A stretch of DNA of 64,000 nucleotides from Tigriopus japonicus (lineage: Eukaryota > Arthropoda > Copepoda > Harpacticoida > Harpacticidae). The translations under genes and the position numbers were made by a program. Under the pieces are notes generated by a model, which worked only from the letters and a program-made list of their open reading frames with translations, was not told the origin of the DNA and made no database searches. Shown here one piece after another: positions 38,134 through 48,990 of the stretch. The stretch lies in the NCBI GenBank assembly GCA_010645155.1, contig CM021318.1:6409481-6473480 (forward strand), read 5' to 3'. Position 1 is the first letter of the stretch. Each line of letters starts with the position of its first letter.

Positions 38134-38606
38134 GGGGGTGAGGCATGGCGTAGTGCGTACTGCGTCGGTTTGTCGTGCAGATGGCTGGGGTTCGATCCCG
38201 GCTGACTGCCACCCTCAAAACTCAACTCTTCGGAGTCAAAATTTAGCATTTGAACCGTCTTTCAAATGCAACACACAACTTTCCAAACTCAACTCTTCGG
38301 AGTCAAAATTTAGCATTGAACTGTCTTTCAATGCCAAATACTAGGCAAGCCCCGGTTCGATCCCGGGCTTGCCGAGTCCTAGTGACCTGTGGTATTAAGT
38401 TACATGCAGAAGTCACGGCCCTTGACGGCTTAAATGGGCGAACCTGGGGTCATTCCCGAGGGTGAGGTAAAAATTAATGCTTGCTTGTTAGCTTGTCCAA
38501 GTGGAGCGGCAATATCCCCATATGGCGGACAGCCTCTATCAGATCGCAGTTGCGAAGCTGCGTTCTGACTCCTCAACAAACAAACAAACAAACAAACAAA
38601 CAAACA
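38134..38606 (+). mobile_element. Complete SINE, family 2 copy a, two box B motifs
   Basis: 473 bp flanked by a perfect 13-bp duplication, AGTTGATGGGGCA (38121-38133 and 38607-38619). The head has GGCGTAGTGCGTACTGCG (box A region) and GGGTTCGATCCCGG (box B). A second tRNA-like arm, GCAAGCCCCGGTTCGATCCC, lies near 38345. Between them a word of about 50 bp (CAACTCTTCGGAGTCAAAA...) is duplicated. It ends in an (AAAC)n tail of eight or so units, as expected for target-primed insertion. Confidence 0.9.
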
Positions 38607-38878
38607 AGTTGATGGGGCAAAAAAGATGTATTTGTGTATTTGATTGAATCAAACCATAGTACTCTAAAACCCTTGATTGCCAAGGGATTAGAAACGAACA
38701 CACACAGAACTTGAACAAACTTAAAATCACGAAAGATCCGTGGCTTTTATCATTCCTTAAACGATCTTGTCTTATTTTCTACTCATTCTCAAGGCAAGAT
38801 ATCATCAAAAATAATATGAAAAAGATATCTTCAAGATAATATTAGCATTGTAAGAACACCTCTCCGTCTATTTTCATG

Positions 38879-39154
38879 CGTGAATGGAGCTTCATTCGCG
38901 CTCAAACAGGACGACCGCATGACAAACCGTTCGCTTCTCAAGAAGTCAGTGGTTCTCAAGTTGCTGCTACACTTTCGTTCGTGCATGATTCGCAATTCGC
39001 ACCCTCGTTTTAGCAACACTTACCCCCACCGGCAACCATCCGACCAATCATCGATCCTAGGAAGCGACCAACAAAGCTACCAAGCCAGATCCTTATCTCG
39101 TGCTCGATTTGACATTCGTCAATAAATACCTGATGCTCTATGATCATTTCATCA
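38879..39154 (+). promoter_or_regulatory. Promoter of the first repeat-protein gene
   Basis: AATAAATA (39121-39128) serves as TATA element and ATCAGTTTGATC (A at 39154) as arthropod-type initiator, 33 bp apart. The region is conserved with the paralogue's promoter: words such as TTCGTGCATGATT, CACCCTCGTTTTAGCAACACTT and CTCGTGCTCGATTTGACATT recur at 52520-52660 with identical TATA-Inr spacing. Upstream conservation starts around 38920. Confidence 0.8.
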
Positions 39155-39242
39155 GTTTGATCCTGGAGCTTGCTCAGTGCAGTTGGAAACAAAATTTGTT
39201 CCATCCATTTGATCTTGGATTCAAGTCCAGTCAAAACTAGCT

Positions 39243-40276
39243 ATGGTAAGAGCAGAACTGTGTTTGTTAACTATAAAAAACGGATGCATTGCAATGGGAA
39301 CCAATAATATCTTTTGCAGATTAGCTCCAACTTTTTGGCCTTTGGGTTGATCCTCTTGTTGGTAGCGCCTTTCAATGAGGCGTTCTTTAACAAGGGCGGT
39401 GGTCGTCGTCGTCCCCGCATCCATTGCACTACTCACTATGAGACCACATATGTGACCACTTACGAGACCATCTACAAGCCTGAGTGCTCCACCACTTATG
39501 AGAATGAGTGTTCCACCACTTACAAGACCGAGTATGAAACCACTTACGAGCAGCAATGCAGTACCTCATACTCAAACGAATGTAACACCGTTTACGATAC
39601 GTCCTACAAATCGGAATGCGATACCAAATACGTCCAGCAATGTTCCCCAACAACCAGCACCGTCTATGAGCAACAATGCGTGACCAGCTCTAAAACGGTG
39701 TGTGACCAATCAGGAGGAGGTGGCGGTGGAGGAGGAGGTGGATCCGGCTATGATGCCCCTTATTATCAATCAAGCTACGGTGCCCCGCAAACGCCCGTGT
39801 GCCACTCCGTGCCAACTCAATCTTGTAAACAAGTCCCCAAGCAAGTTCATAAGCAATCCTGCTCCAGCGTTCCCAAACAAGAATGTCGTCAAGTGCCCGT
39901 CCAGGTGCCTAAGCAATCTTGCAAGCAAGTGCCCAAGCAGAATTGTCAACAGGTGCCCAAACAAGTTCCTAAGCAAGTGCCCGTTCAATCTTGTCATGAG
40001 GTGCCCAGAGAATCTTGTCATGACGTGGCTGTTCAGGTGCCCAAACAAGTGCCCCAACAGACCCCTCGGCAAATCTGCAGTGGATATGGCAGTGGCGGCG
40101 GGGGCGGCAAAGGTGGTTTTGGAGGAGGCGGTAAAGGTGGTTTTGGAGGCGGAGGCAAAGGAGGATTTGGAGGAGGTGGTGGACATGGTGGTGGACATGG
40201 AGGCGGTGGTGGTGGCGGATATGGCCACAGCAGCGGAGGCTATGGTCCTCCTTCCTATGGTTATGGTCACAAGTAA
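39243..40276 (+). CDS. Secreted tetrad-repeat protein, paralogue 1
   Basis: Exon 1 contributes only the ATG (39243-39245). A 74-nt GT-AG intron follows, and exon 2 (39320-40276) encodes the rest; 319 residues. Residues 1-22 are a signal peptide. Residues 34-129 are 24 tetrads ending in Tyr or Cys (e.g. ETTY, EQQC), with nine Cys. Residues 130-158 are a Gly/Tyr linker. Residues 159-254 are 24 tetrads ending in Cys or VP (e.g. KQVP, KQSC), also with nine Cys. Residues 255-319 are a Gly-rich tail with KGGFGGGG repeats. The Cys spacing of the second domain mirrors the first exactly. I know no named family; a secreted structural, cuticular or adhesive protein is the best inference. The frame opening at a TTG at 39314 is not the true start; the splice acceptor TTTTGCAG lies there. 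Confidence 0.92.
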
Positions 40277-40409
40277 ATGGCATTCCTGACGACTTATTTA
40301 TTTATGATATAAAAGATGTATCACCATGTCAATGTGAGCCAAAATTGGACAACTTGCCACTTGAACAGGGTGTTAATGCAGCTTATAAAACAATTTATCC
40401 ATTTTCTTG

Positions 40410-40415
40410 AATAAA
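40410..40415 (+). terminator. Poly(A) signal of paralogue 1
   Basis: AATAAA 134 bp downstream of the stop codon, the first one on this strand after the gene. Confidence 0.7.
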
Positions 40416-40929
40416 ATCATTAGGATGGTGCAATTTCATATTTGGCAAAAACAGGTTCTTTGTACAAACGTTGTCACTCCATTAACCTGTTTTGTGATTT
40501 TTTGTTATCAATGTTAAGTAAAGTTAAGAAATATCAATATTAAGTAAAAGTTGTCAAGCTCTCTTGATGAAAATTGCAATACTGATCCTGATTATCTCAG
40601 AGAAGGTTTTTTCAAATTTATGTTGTTCTTTTTTCAACAGGATCCCAATTTCTACTAAAAATGTCATGGAATATCATTAGGAATTTTTCCATCATTTTTT
40701 ACTCTGCATATTATGTATCAGTTTAATCCAAAACACACTTTTTGTATTTTCACTGGTAAATACAATGAAGCACTAATTCGATCAAGGACGAGGCTTGTTT
40801 TGACAATTGTAAATTTTCATAGGAGCAAATCAGTGCCAACACTCAACAAATGAAACATGCCTATGAAAGCTTTGTCTTCAAGAGGCCATAAAAAATGAGC
40901 TCACATGTTTGCAGTAAGAATTACAAGAT

Positions 40930-41185
40930 TGGTTTAATCGTTCTGTAGAGGCCACAGATTGACAACCGCCTTTGGGGGTCAAGGCCCCACCAAATTTCAA
41001 TTTGTGTAGTCTGGGCCGCATCAAACAGATGTTGGAAGGTTTATGGGCCCAAAAAACAATGATCAAAGAGCTCTGGGCCCACGAGTTCAGTACCACGAAG
41101 GCTCTCAGGACCATTATTTTAAATTTTCCATGGCTCCTGGGTCCACCTAAAATCATTCCAAGGCCCTCATGAGGGCCCTGACTCA
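40930..41185. mobile_element. GGGCCC-rich repeat related to the duplicated block
   Basis: Clusters of GGGCCCACNA words (TTGACAACCGCC, AGGCCCCACCAAATTTCA, ATGAGGGCCCTGAC) resemble 8150-8320, where AGGGCCCACCAAATAGAGACTGACGACCGC occurs in part. Ends are not readable; probably another decayed DNA transposon. Confidence 0.4.
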
Positions 41186-42290
41186 GCAGGTTGCCAACTC
41201 GTGGTGTGGGGTTTCATTTCTGAGATTTGAGCATACGTGTAGTTGAGTCAAGTACAGAAAAAATGTAATTAATTGCAATTGCCATAACTTGGCCGAGACA
41301 TGTAATGTTTTATAATTAGATTTCGATTTCATTTAATTAAATTATATCACATTTTCTGACATTAAAATTGATTATATTTTTTTGGTAATGGTGACGATGT
41401 GAGATCCAGACGAAAGAGCGAACTAGTGTTACCAGAACTTTATGAACCAATCATGCCAAACAATATCAAAAAGTGGGTCAGATTTGGCTAGATGGAAGCA
41501 AATTGTTACGGTCATGCTTTGGCATTTCAGCAAACAAATTTGAAAACCAAATAAGTAATGATTTAAAGCAATTCAGATGTTCTACATAGCATACTTTAAT
41601 TGCAAGAAAGAATTTCACATCAAAAATATTTATTGGACCAATGAAAATTTTCCTTTGGGTACTATCTTAAGACGTTTTTTCTTCTGTATTGAAAGTGGAG
41701 CATATTTTAAATGAAAGGTAAGTGTTTTCTGTATATTGGCATTTGCCATTATTTAACTTGAAACTACTGATTTTGCAATATCTGGCAACACTGCCTTGTT
41801 GTTCTTTCGTCCGGACCTCACATCGTCACCATTACCAATTTTTGTTCATCCTTTTCAATCTTTTGCTTTGGCAAAACAATGAAACAAATACATTTGATAC
41901 ATTTGAGGAAATAACGGACCAACTAATATTTTACAGTGACAAGTAAAGTAATGTTTAAACAAAACCAAAAGCTTTTGAACGGACTAAAATGTCAAAATCA
42001 TTACTATGCCATTAATAACAAAACATTTTTTTAGGACTTTCACATTTCAGTAGACAAGAAAAAATGTTTTGAGAGACATCTGAAAAATTTGCTCTCATAA
42101 AACCTTACATCAGTATCTCAGTTTCAATAAAATGAAGATTTGAAGAATGAACATGAATGAGGACATTTTCATCGGTTTTCTTAAATTGACCCTTGAAATC
42201 AGGGAATCAGGAAAAATAATCTTGAGAGGCAAAAGATATAATACATAACATTTTAAAATTGTTGACAGATGTACAAGTGACAGAATACAT
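41186..42290. other. Gene-free spacer
   Basis: AT-rich, with a weak K-like patch (TGTAATTAATTGCAATTG) near 41264. No gene supported. Confidence 0.35.
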
Positions 42291-42764
42291 TGCTTATGAG
42301 GGTTCCAAGTTCTAGAGCTGTGCATCAGATCCGACCGGTCCCCAAAATTCAATCAGAACCTGACTTTCATAATCCGAATCCGAATCCGAATCCAACATCT
42401 TCCAATCAATCCGACAGCATCCGAATCCGAAAATTTGCTGCTCAATCCTAACGAATCCAAATCCAAAAATTTGTTGCCCAATCTGAACGAATCCGAATCC
42501 AAAAATTTGTTGCCCAATCTGATGAAATCCGAATCCGACAGCCTCAAATTAATTCGAACTAATCCGATTCCGAAAATTTGCTGCCCAATCTGAAAGAATC
42601 TGAATCCAAAAATTTGGCGCTTAATCCGAAAAAATCCGAAAATTTGTAGGTAAATCCGACATTAATGCGAAAATTTTCGCTCAATCTGACTTGATTCTGA
42701 TTACTTTTTTTGGCCTATATTGGAAGAACCATCACTATTTCAACTTAAGTAGATGACTAGTAGG

Positions 42765-43027
42765 GCCCTGCACAATGTTTTTATCTTTTTATTTTTTGGA
42801 TTGTTGATGTTAGGGTCGGAGAGTTGAACATTGCCCGGCCAGCGGAGCCAGCCATCACATCGTCCAAATATTTCCGATAGGCAATTTCAAGTCCAGTATC
42901 AGAATGGTTATCCGTCTGTGGGTGTGGATTTTACGTCTATAAGTTTCCTTGAGAAAGGTTGGGAAGGATAATCGAACCCGGGACCTCTCACAGTAAAGGA
43001 AACTGCATTAACCACAACACCACGTCT
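42765..43027 (-). mobile_element. SINE family 1, full-length copy inside element H
   Basis: On the minus strand: CGTGGTGTTGTGGTTAATGC (box A region), AGGTCCCGGGTTCGATTATCC (box B), then the body shared with 12776-13018. TSD not resolved. Confidence 0.8.
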
Positions 43028-43267
43028 CCTCCCAATATATAAAATATTTTAAAATGTTTCCCCACTTTTCACGATTTCTTTAATATTTTGGCATTTTCTA
43101 GGCAAAAAAAAATATTTTCAGGAAAATTGGAATGAATAGTCGGGCAGAGTAGGGCATACACATAATGAACCAAATTTGATGAAATGTCTACAAAAGGGCA
43201 TTTGTACTAAAATTACACATTCACAACCATAACATCAATATGATATTTACAAATAATATGTAATAAC

Positions 43268-44857
43268 TAGGGACAGGGGTTTTAGACGAATAAAACAGTA
43301 AAAACAAACGAAAAAAGACGCTGAGAATTGCCTGATTAGACGAAAAAGACGAACAGAATTGACCAATTAAACGAATAAAAAACGAATAAAAGTTCACATA
43401 AGACAAAAAAACGAAAAAAAAATGCTTATAAGACGCAAAAATTGAACCAAATGGATTTCCCAAAAGGGCAAATGAAACGGTTTGACAAGAAGGAAAACAA
43501 CTTAAGTGCCCGTACAACCCACACCCAAGTGACAACTACACTATACAAGTGGGCACCATTCGCGCAAAGCGCGAGCCCTTAGCATGGACAAGTGGCCACC
43601 ATTCGCACAAACCGCGATTCCATAGCATACAAGTGGCCAACATTCGCTCAATGCATAACCCCCTTAGAATGGACAAGTGGCCACTATTTACGCAAAGCGC
43701 CACCCCTCAACATGGACAAGTGGCCCCAATTCGCGCAAAGCGCGACCCCTTAACATGGACAAGTGGCCACCATTCGCGCAAAGTGCGACCCTTTACCAGT
43801 GGCAAGTGGCCACCATTCGCGCAAAGCACGACCCTTAAACAGTGACAAGTGGCCACCATTCCTTCAAGGCGGGCCCTGTACCACGGACAACTTTCCACTC
43901 TTTGGACCCGGTCCGCGGCTTCCACAGGCTCAGGAGACAAAAACCGTTTTTACAACTCATACTCGGAATTTTTTTTGCAATAATATGGCTAAACCATTTT
44001 TTCTTGAAATTTTTTTCACCGACACACTTGGCGCAAAGCGCCACATCCATTGGTGCGAAGAGCCACCGCTGGGGCCTAGATGGCGAAGCCAGCTAGTAAG
44101 ACGTAAAAGTCGAACCAAATCGATGCCCCAAAAGGCAAATGAAACTATTTTATAAGAAAGAAGACGAATGAAGTGCCCGTACAGACAAAAAAAGACTTTT
44201 GAAACTGCATCCACAGACTAGATGATACCGGGGAAAAATCTGTCTGCTTTTGCAAGAACGGCGAAATCTAGAAAATTTTAAAAGGAAAGTAATTGATCGG
44301 CAAAAGATTTTTTGTAGTACATATGCCAAATAAAAACCAATAGTTCAAAACTGCCTCTTTTTAAGGCGTGTTTTCTGTTGAGCTGAAGTCAGATCTGCAG
44401 ATACATTGATTGTTCTCATAACCAGAAAGCTTTTTCAACCCAAAGGTAATCTTTTCTTTCTGTGTCTGTTGAGCAACACTACTAGTGCAAGTTAATTTTT
44501 AAGTGCGGATTGTATTTTGTTGATGCAAAACCGCAACTGACAATCATACTATTACTTTGGCTTAAGCTTTGGCGTTGAACTTTCTTTGAAGTTATCATTT
44601 GCTTGAAAAAATGAAAACAACGCTTAAAGAGCTTGAAATCCAAGCAAACCCAAGTTTTTGGCCCATCAAACGAGTAAAGACGAATAAAATTGCCTGATTA
44701 GATGAAAGAGACGAATGAAATCCAAATAAGAAGTAAAAAATTTCGCGACAAATGAAGGTAAAAAAGACCAAAAAATTAAAAAAAAAAATGAATAAGTTTA
44801 TTCGTCTTTATAAGTTCGTTTAGACGTCGTTAAGACGTTTACAGGTTCTTGCCCCTA
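43268..44857. mobile_element. hAT-like element, family D copy 1 (GACGAATAAA arrays)
   Basis: Termini TAGGGACAGGGGTTTTAGAC and GGTTCTTGCCCCTA; flanks GTAATAAC (43260-43267) and AAAATAAC (44858-44865) agree at 6 of 8 positions. Subterminal arrays of GACGAATAAA occur on both sides. The centre holds a 43-bp minisatellite bracketed by a direct repeat of about 87 bp (43426-43515 and 44098-44184, both ending AAGTGCCCGTACA). Inserted within element H. No transposase. Confidence 0.8.
43545..43885. repeat. 43-bp minisatellite inside element D
   Basis: Eight units of 41-44 bp beginning CAAGTGGCCACCATTCGC, each with an internal GCGCAAAGCGCG near-palindrome. The unit length is not a multiple of three and the long frames across it on both strands are artefacts. 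Confidence 0.9.
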
Positions 44858-46610
44858 AAAATAACAAATAGTTAAAAAATATAGACAAAAACTGCGCCCG
44901 CCATCAGATGAGTCTAATTGAAAATTCTAGCTTTAAATCAGTCTGGTTTCAAGCAGGCTTCCAAAAACAACCCATTACATTAAACTTACCAAAAATATTT
45001 GGGTAAATTGGTGTAAACAGAAAAATTACTTAGTAGTGGATGGCTATTACTACATACTATCAAATACTATTATATATTTGGTAAAATATGAAATATTCAA
45101 AGTCCTTGTAGAGTCTTTAAAAATATCAAAGTGGAAAGCCGGAAATTGCATAAGGTTTCAAAATGGAAAAGTAAACTAAAAAGTTTGGATTGGTTTTGGA
45201 TTATGTAGGATAGATTTGAACAAATTTTTTGCATATCCGAATCCGACAAGCTTAGACGAATCCGAAAATTCGCGCTAAAATCCGAACAAATCCGAATCCG
45301 AAAATTCTTGCGTCAATCCAAATCCAATCGGATTTGTATCCGATTGGTTCCGAAAAGTCGTATCCAATGCACAGTTCTAGTTCCAAGACAACTCGACCCA
45401 GCAGACAACTCGACACAGCGGACCACTCGACCCAGCTGACAACTCAACCCAGGACAACTCGACCCGAAAGACAACTCGAACCAACGGACTAGTTCTTGTC
45501 CAATAGACATGTTTTCTTTTTCCGGTTGTCCGTTGGGCCAAGTCAAGGAGGACTGTATTACATGGAGGGGGACCAAGCAAGGGCGCGTTACTGCGTTGGT
45601 GTGAATTTTCCTGCGTGATAGCTTGGAGTTAATGAAGAAATGTAAAATAATTTGGATTAAGGTCATGTTATTGACATAAGTCATAAAACAAAAGTGTACA
45701 AAGACTCAATGAGCAATCATTTGAAGCCCAATTGATGTATCTAAAAGAATTGAAATTGTGGTATTTCATTGTATGACGTCAAATATCTTCTAACACCTAA
45801 TCTACTGACTTGCTTTTTGATAACGAATGTCCATCTTTTGTTGAAAGCAACATTGTTTTTATCATTGAGATAGTTCTAGGGCATTCTTCCCTTTGAACAA
45901 TGATTTAAATGTTCTTCTCTGTCTTTTTTCAGCACTTAATTGGGGTTCTAAAGACAAAAGAAGATTGTAAAATGTTGAAAATAGATACAAAGAAGACTTT
46001 TTAGCATTCTACAAAGGGACAAATGCCCTTAAACAATCCCAATGATAGGAATCATGTTGCTTTCAACAAAAGGTGGACAATCACAATCACAAAGCAAGTC
46101 AGTAGATCAGGAGTTTGAAGAAATTTGACTTAACACAATGAAACTACACAGTCTTAATTCTTTGAGAGACATCAATTGGGCATCAAATGATTGCTCATTG
46201 AATCCTTGTGCACTTTTGTTTTATGGCTTATGTCAATAAAACGACCTTAATCCAAATTATATTGCATTTTTTCATTAACTCCAAGCTATCACGCAGGAAA
46301 ATTCACACCAACGCGGTAATGCGCCCTCGCTCAATCCCACTCCACGTAATACAGTCCTCCTTGGCCAAGTTTGTCCTGGGTTGAGTTGGGTGGATCATTT
46401 TAGTATTACTTCCCTCAAACATTCGTAGAATGTAATTCTTTATTTTGCGCCTGTTAAAGTTGGACCGAGTTGTCCACCGGGTCGAATTGTCAATTGGGTC
46501 GAGTTGTCCTGTCACTGCTTATGAATTATGACCATATATGAAAAATATAATCATATTAGTATTACTTCCCTCAAACATTTATAAGGTGTGATCATATTTG
46601 AGGAATAGTT

Positions 46611-47078
46611 CAGAGCACTATCATAACTAACAGAGTACGGTCATAAAGTGCGCCATCTAGTCGATTTCATGCAGCAACAGCTCGCAGTTCCCATGATTCA
46701 CATATTTTTGAAGATTGCAACGGTCAATCATCAGTTTTGGACAAACTAAAGTATCTCAAATGTTGACTGAGTATTGTCAATGGACCTGTGGTGTTTTTTG
46801 TTGAAATTATTGGTAAATTCCCTTTCAAATTGGCACGGAAATCTGACTATTGAAAAGGTAATTCAGGCATGATCTATGCCAAAATTCATCAGAAAAACAC
46901 TTTAAGTTCTATTAGGAGATCCGCCATCAACATTTTAGGCACTTTAGTTTGTCCAAAACTGATGAATGACCGTTGCAATCTTCAAAAATATGTGTATTAT
47001 GGGAATTGCGAGATGTTGCCACATAAAATCCACTAGATGGCGCACTTGATGACCGTACACTGTTATCATTGTGCTCTA
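46611..47078. mobile_element. Foldback MITE, family M best copy
   Basis: Arms of about 150-190 bp: CAGAGCACTATCATAAC...GTACGGTCATAAAGTGCGCC on the left, mirrored by GGCGCACTTGATGACCGTAC...GTGCTCT on the right; loop about 150 bp. Relatives lie at 1913-2138 and 24998-25775. Just to the left a word of about 23 bp (TAGTATTACTTCCCTCAAAC...) is repeated at 46403 and 46555. Confidence 0.8.
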
Positions 47079-47693
47079 GAATAGTTTGTCTTTTCCCTAT
47101 CATATTCATAGTCCACAATTTCTGTTTAATTTATAGTTTGTAAATTCCTTGTATTCAACCAAAAGTCTTCTCCTAATAATGCGATGTAAGCACTGCCATA
47201 TGGGCAACACTTAGGTTTTTCCGAAACACGGTTCAATAGACACCGCGCCCATTCTGGCTTTCTTTCTTGTTTGATTCTGAATGTTCTGTAGAGTTAAATG
47301 CACATCTTTTTATAGTTTATCGAAATTTTGGATACGTCTTTTAATTTTCCTATTTATTGTTTATTGTTGAGTCCACTCAAGCATCGTCAAGATGAGATAG
47401 AGTATTGGATAGAACCGGGATAATGGATAGTCCAATTAATGATGAATGAAAATTTAGAACAAGGTCAAGAAAATGAAAAGATCACAAGCGATTAATCAAG
47501 AAAAGTACTACATGAATACAAAAACATCCACTAATTAAAAGACTTGATTGGTCAGGCCTTGCTTGAAGGAACTCACGGTTCGCACACTTCTGAGAGCAAG
47601 GGGTAAGACGTTCCAGAGACGAGCCATTCGAATAAAATCGAAAAAACGAATTTCCGGTGCCATTTTTTCAAAAAAAAATTGAAAGGTAGAGTC

Positions 47694-47982
47694 TACTGAT
47701 GTGTTTTGAGTTGGATTTTTGGCAGAGTTTTGCCATTTTGGTTTTTAGGGTCAAAAATCTGACCACAACTAAACTTTTCAACAAGCAATAGACCTTATAG
47801 CACTGCCGACTCGAAATCCATTTTTATAACTATCGATGAAATTCGAAATCGAACTAGTTTGAGTGTTGCCATTTTGGTCCCTGTTAGGTCTTTTCAAAAA
47901 GTTCAATACAATCTGCCCTTTTTAACAGCAAGAAATTTCCGAGTTTAAACTGGCAGGACTCTTGGTTCGAAACACATCACTA
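47694..47982. mobile_element. hAT-like element, family C copy 2
   Basis: Ends TACTGATGTGTTTTGAGTT and TTCGAAACACATCACTA match family C; the interior aligns with 30421-30730. Flanks do not show a clean 8-bp duplication, so the copy is old or rearranged. Confidence 0.75.
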
Positions 47983-48529
47983 ATAGTAGTCCGCCTTGAC
48001 TCTACGTATATCTGGCAAAAGCTTTGGAGTCCTGCAACCTCACATGAGAGGTTGCAGAACTGGAGTCACCAATTTACGTCAAAAAAAGTATTTTTCTCCC
48101 TCCGATCCACCTTTGCTTAAAAGCATATTCTTTATCTCCAGAACCGCCATGTTTCTGAAGTATTTTTATGACTCGCAAGTTTTCTATTCCCAAACCAACC
48201 TGTACAGTACAAAAAGGAGGAGGTCACAGAAATTACCAAAACACGCTATTTCACAACAGTTTTGAAAATTGCAAAGTTGTGGAAAATCTTCGGGAAATTT
48301 AATTCAAATAAAAGAGGAGAGTTTTTTGAAGAGGTCAAGAAAAGTGGTTATTTAAATCTGCAAATGTTATTGTTGAAATTGGACCATTTAAACTTAAATT
48401 GCTCAGCTCCTAATTAATAAATTTTGATTTCCTTTCAATTCACCCGACAACTTAATGCATTGATGTTCTTTAAATATGCGCACAGTCTTTTCCACAAACG
48501 AATCTCGCGGTCGGAAGATCTTTTTTTAC

Positions 48530-48990
48530 GTCACTAGTTATGACTCTCAGACAATGGAGGTTGTGATGTTGAGCAAATATCGTCCATGAGGGATTTAGGA
48601 GTTGTCATCCAAGATGATGGAAAGTTTGATGAGCATATCCAGTTAAAAGTGGGGTAGGCATTTCAAACATGTGGCTGGATCTATATCACTTTCAAGTCCA
48701 GAGATAGAATTACGATGCTAACTCTGTACAAGTCGATTGTTCAGCCTCATCTTCCAATGAGTTCGGCAGATTTGCAAAAGGTCGAGCAGGTTCAAAGATA
48801 TTTTAATAGGAACATCTCAGGAATGACAGGAGTCTCGTAGTAGGAGAGACTCCAGAAGTTAGGGTTGTACAGTACTCACAGAAGATATGAAAGGTATCTG
48901 ATATTGTATGTCTTCAAGAGCATTCATGGCTCTCTCCTAACCCACGATTTGAGGTCAGCTCTATGTTGAACTTTTAAATCAACCAAAGCT
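48530..48990 (+). mobile_element. LINE ORF2 C-terminal relic
   Basis: Plus-strand translation gives MRDLGVVIQDDGKFDEHIQL, then AFQTCGWIYITFKSRD, LTLYKSIVQPHLP and RRYERYLILYVFKSIHGS, typical of the region after the RT domain of non-LTR elements. In-frame stops are present. It is related to the minus-strand relic at 12240-13295 (shared QDDGKFDE block). Confidence 0.82.

Larger units (their letters stand above)
42310..45379. mobile_element. hAT-like element, family H (AATCCG arrays)
   Basis: Flanked by a perfect 8-bp duplication, GTTCCAAG (42302-42309 and 45380-45387). The ends TCTAGAGCTGTGCATCAGAT and ATCCAATGCACAGTTCTA are inverted repeats. Subterminal arrays of AATCCGAATCCG run about 350 bp on the left and 150 bp on the right. 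It is 3,070 bp because it contains a SINE and the 1.59-kb element D; without D it would be about 1.48 kb. No transposase seen. Confidence 0.88.
42300..46515. mobile_element. Foldback element interrupted by nested insertions
   Basis: Arms of about 510 bp (45388-45897 and 46010-46515) form a long imperfect hairpin with a loop near 113 bp. Outer ends carry tandem CAACTCGACCCAG words. The left tip (42300-42309) is separated from its arm by the inserted element H (42310-45379). Removing H rejoins GGGTTCCAAG to ACAACTCGAC, matching the right end, GTCGAGTTGTCCTGTCAC. Outside both tips is the 9-bp word TGCTTATGA (42291-42299, 46516-46524), a candidate TSD that would suit a Mutator-like foldback. Confidence 0.72.

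Noticed and set aside
38134..38380. Functional tRNA genes at the box A/box B sites
   Set aside because: The heads do not close into a full cloverleaf by eye, and TSDs plus an (AAAC)n tail show a SINE.
39314..40276. Repeat-protein gene starting at the TTG at 39314
   Set aside because: TTTTGCAG at 39312-39319 is a splice acceptor and an upstream ATG|GTAAGA donor exists at 39243; the paralogue shows the same split, so the spliced ATG is the start.
39702..40289. Long frames on both strands over the repeat-protein genes
   Set aside because: The 12-nt period of the tetrad repeats keeps several other frames open. Only one frame has a signal peptide and is conserved between the paralogues.
43545..43885. 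CRISPR-like array
   Set aside because: Regular units of 43 bp, but no unique spacers, eukaryotic context and no cas genes; it is a minisatellite.
43549..44155. Open frames of 98-130 codons across the minisatellite
   Set aside because: They are translations of a tandem array whose unit is not a multiple of three; no start context or conservation.
47996..48265. 89-codon frame after the family C element
   Set aside because: No recognisable domain and no gene structure around it; it starts 14 bp from a transposon end.
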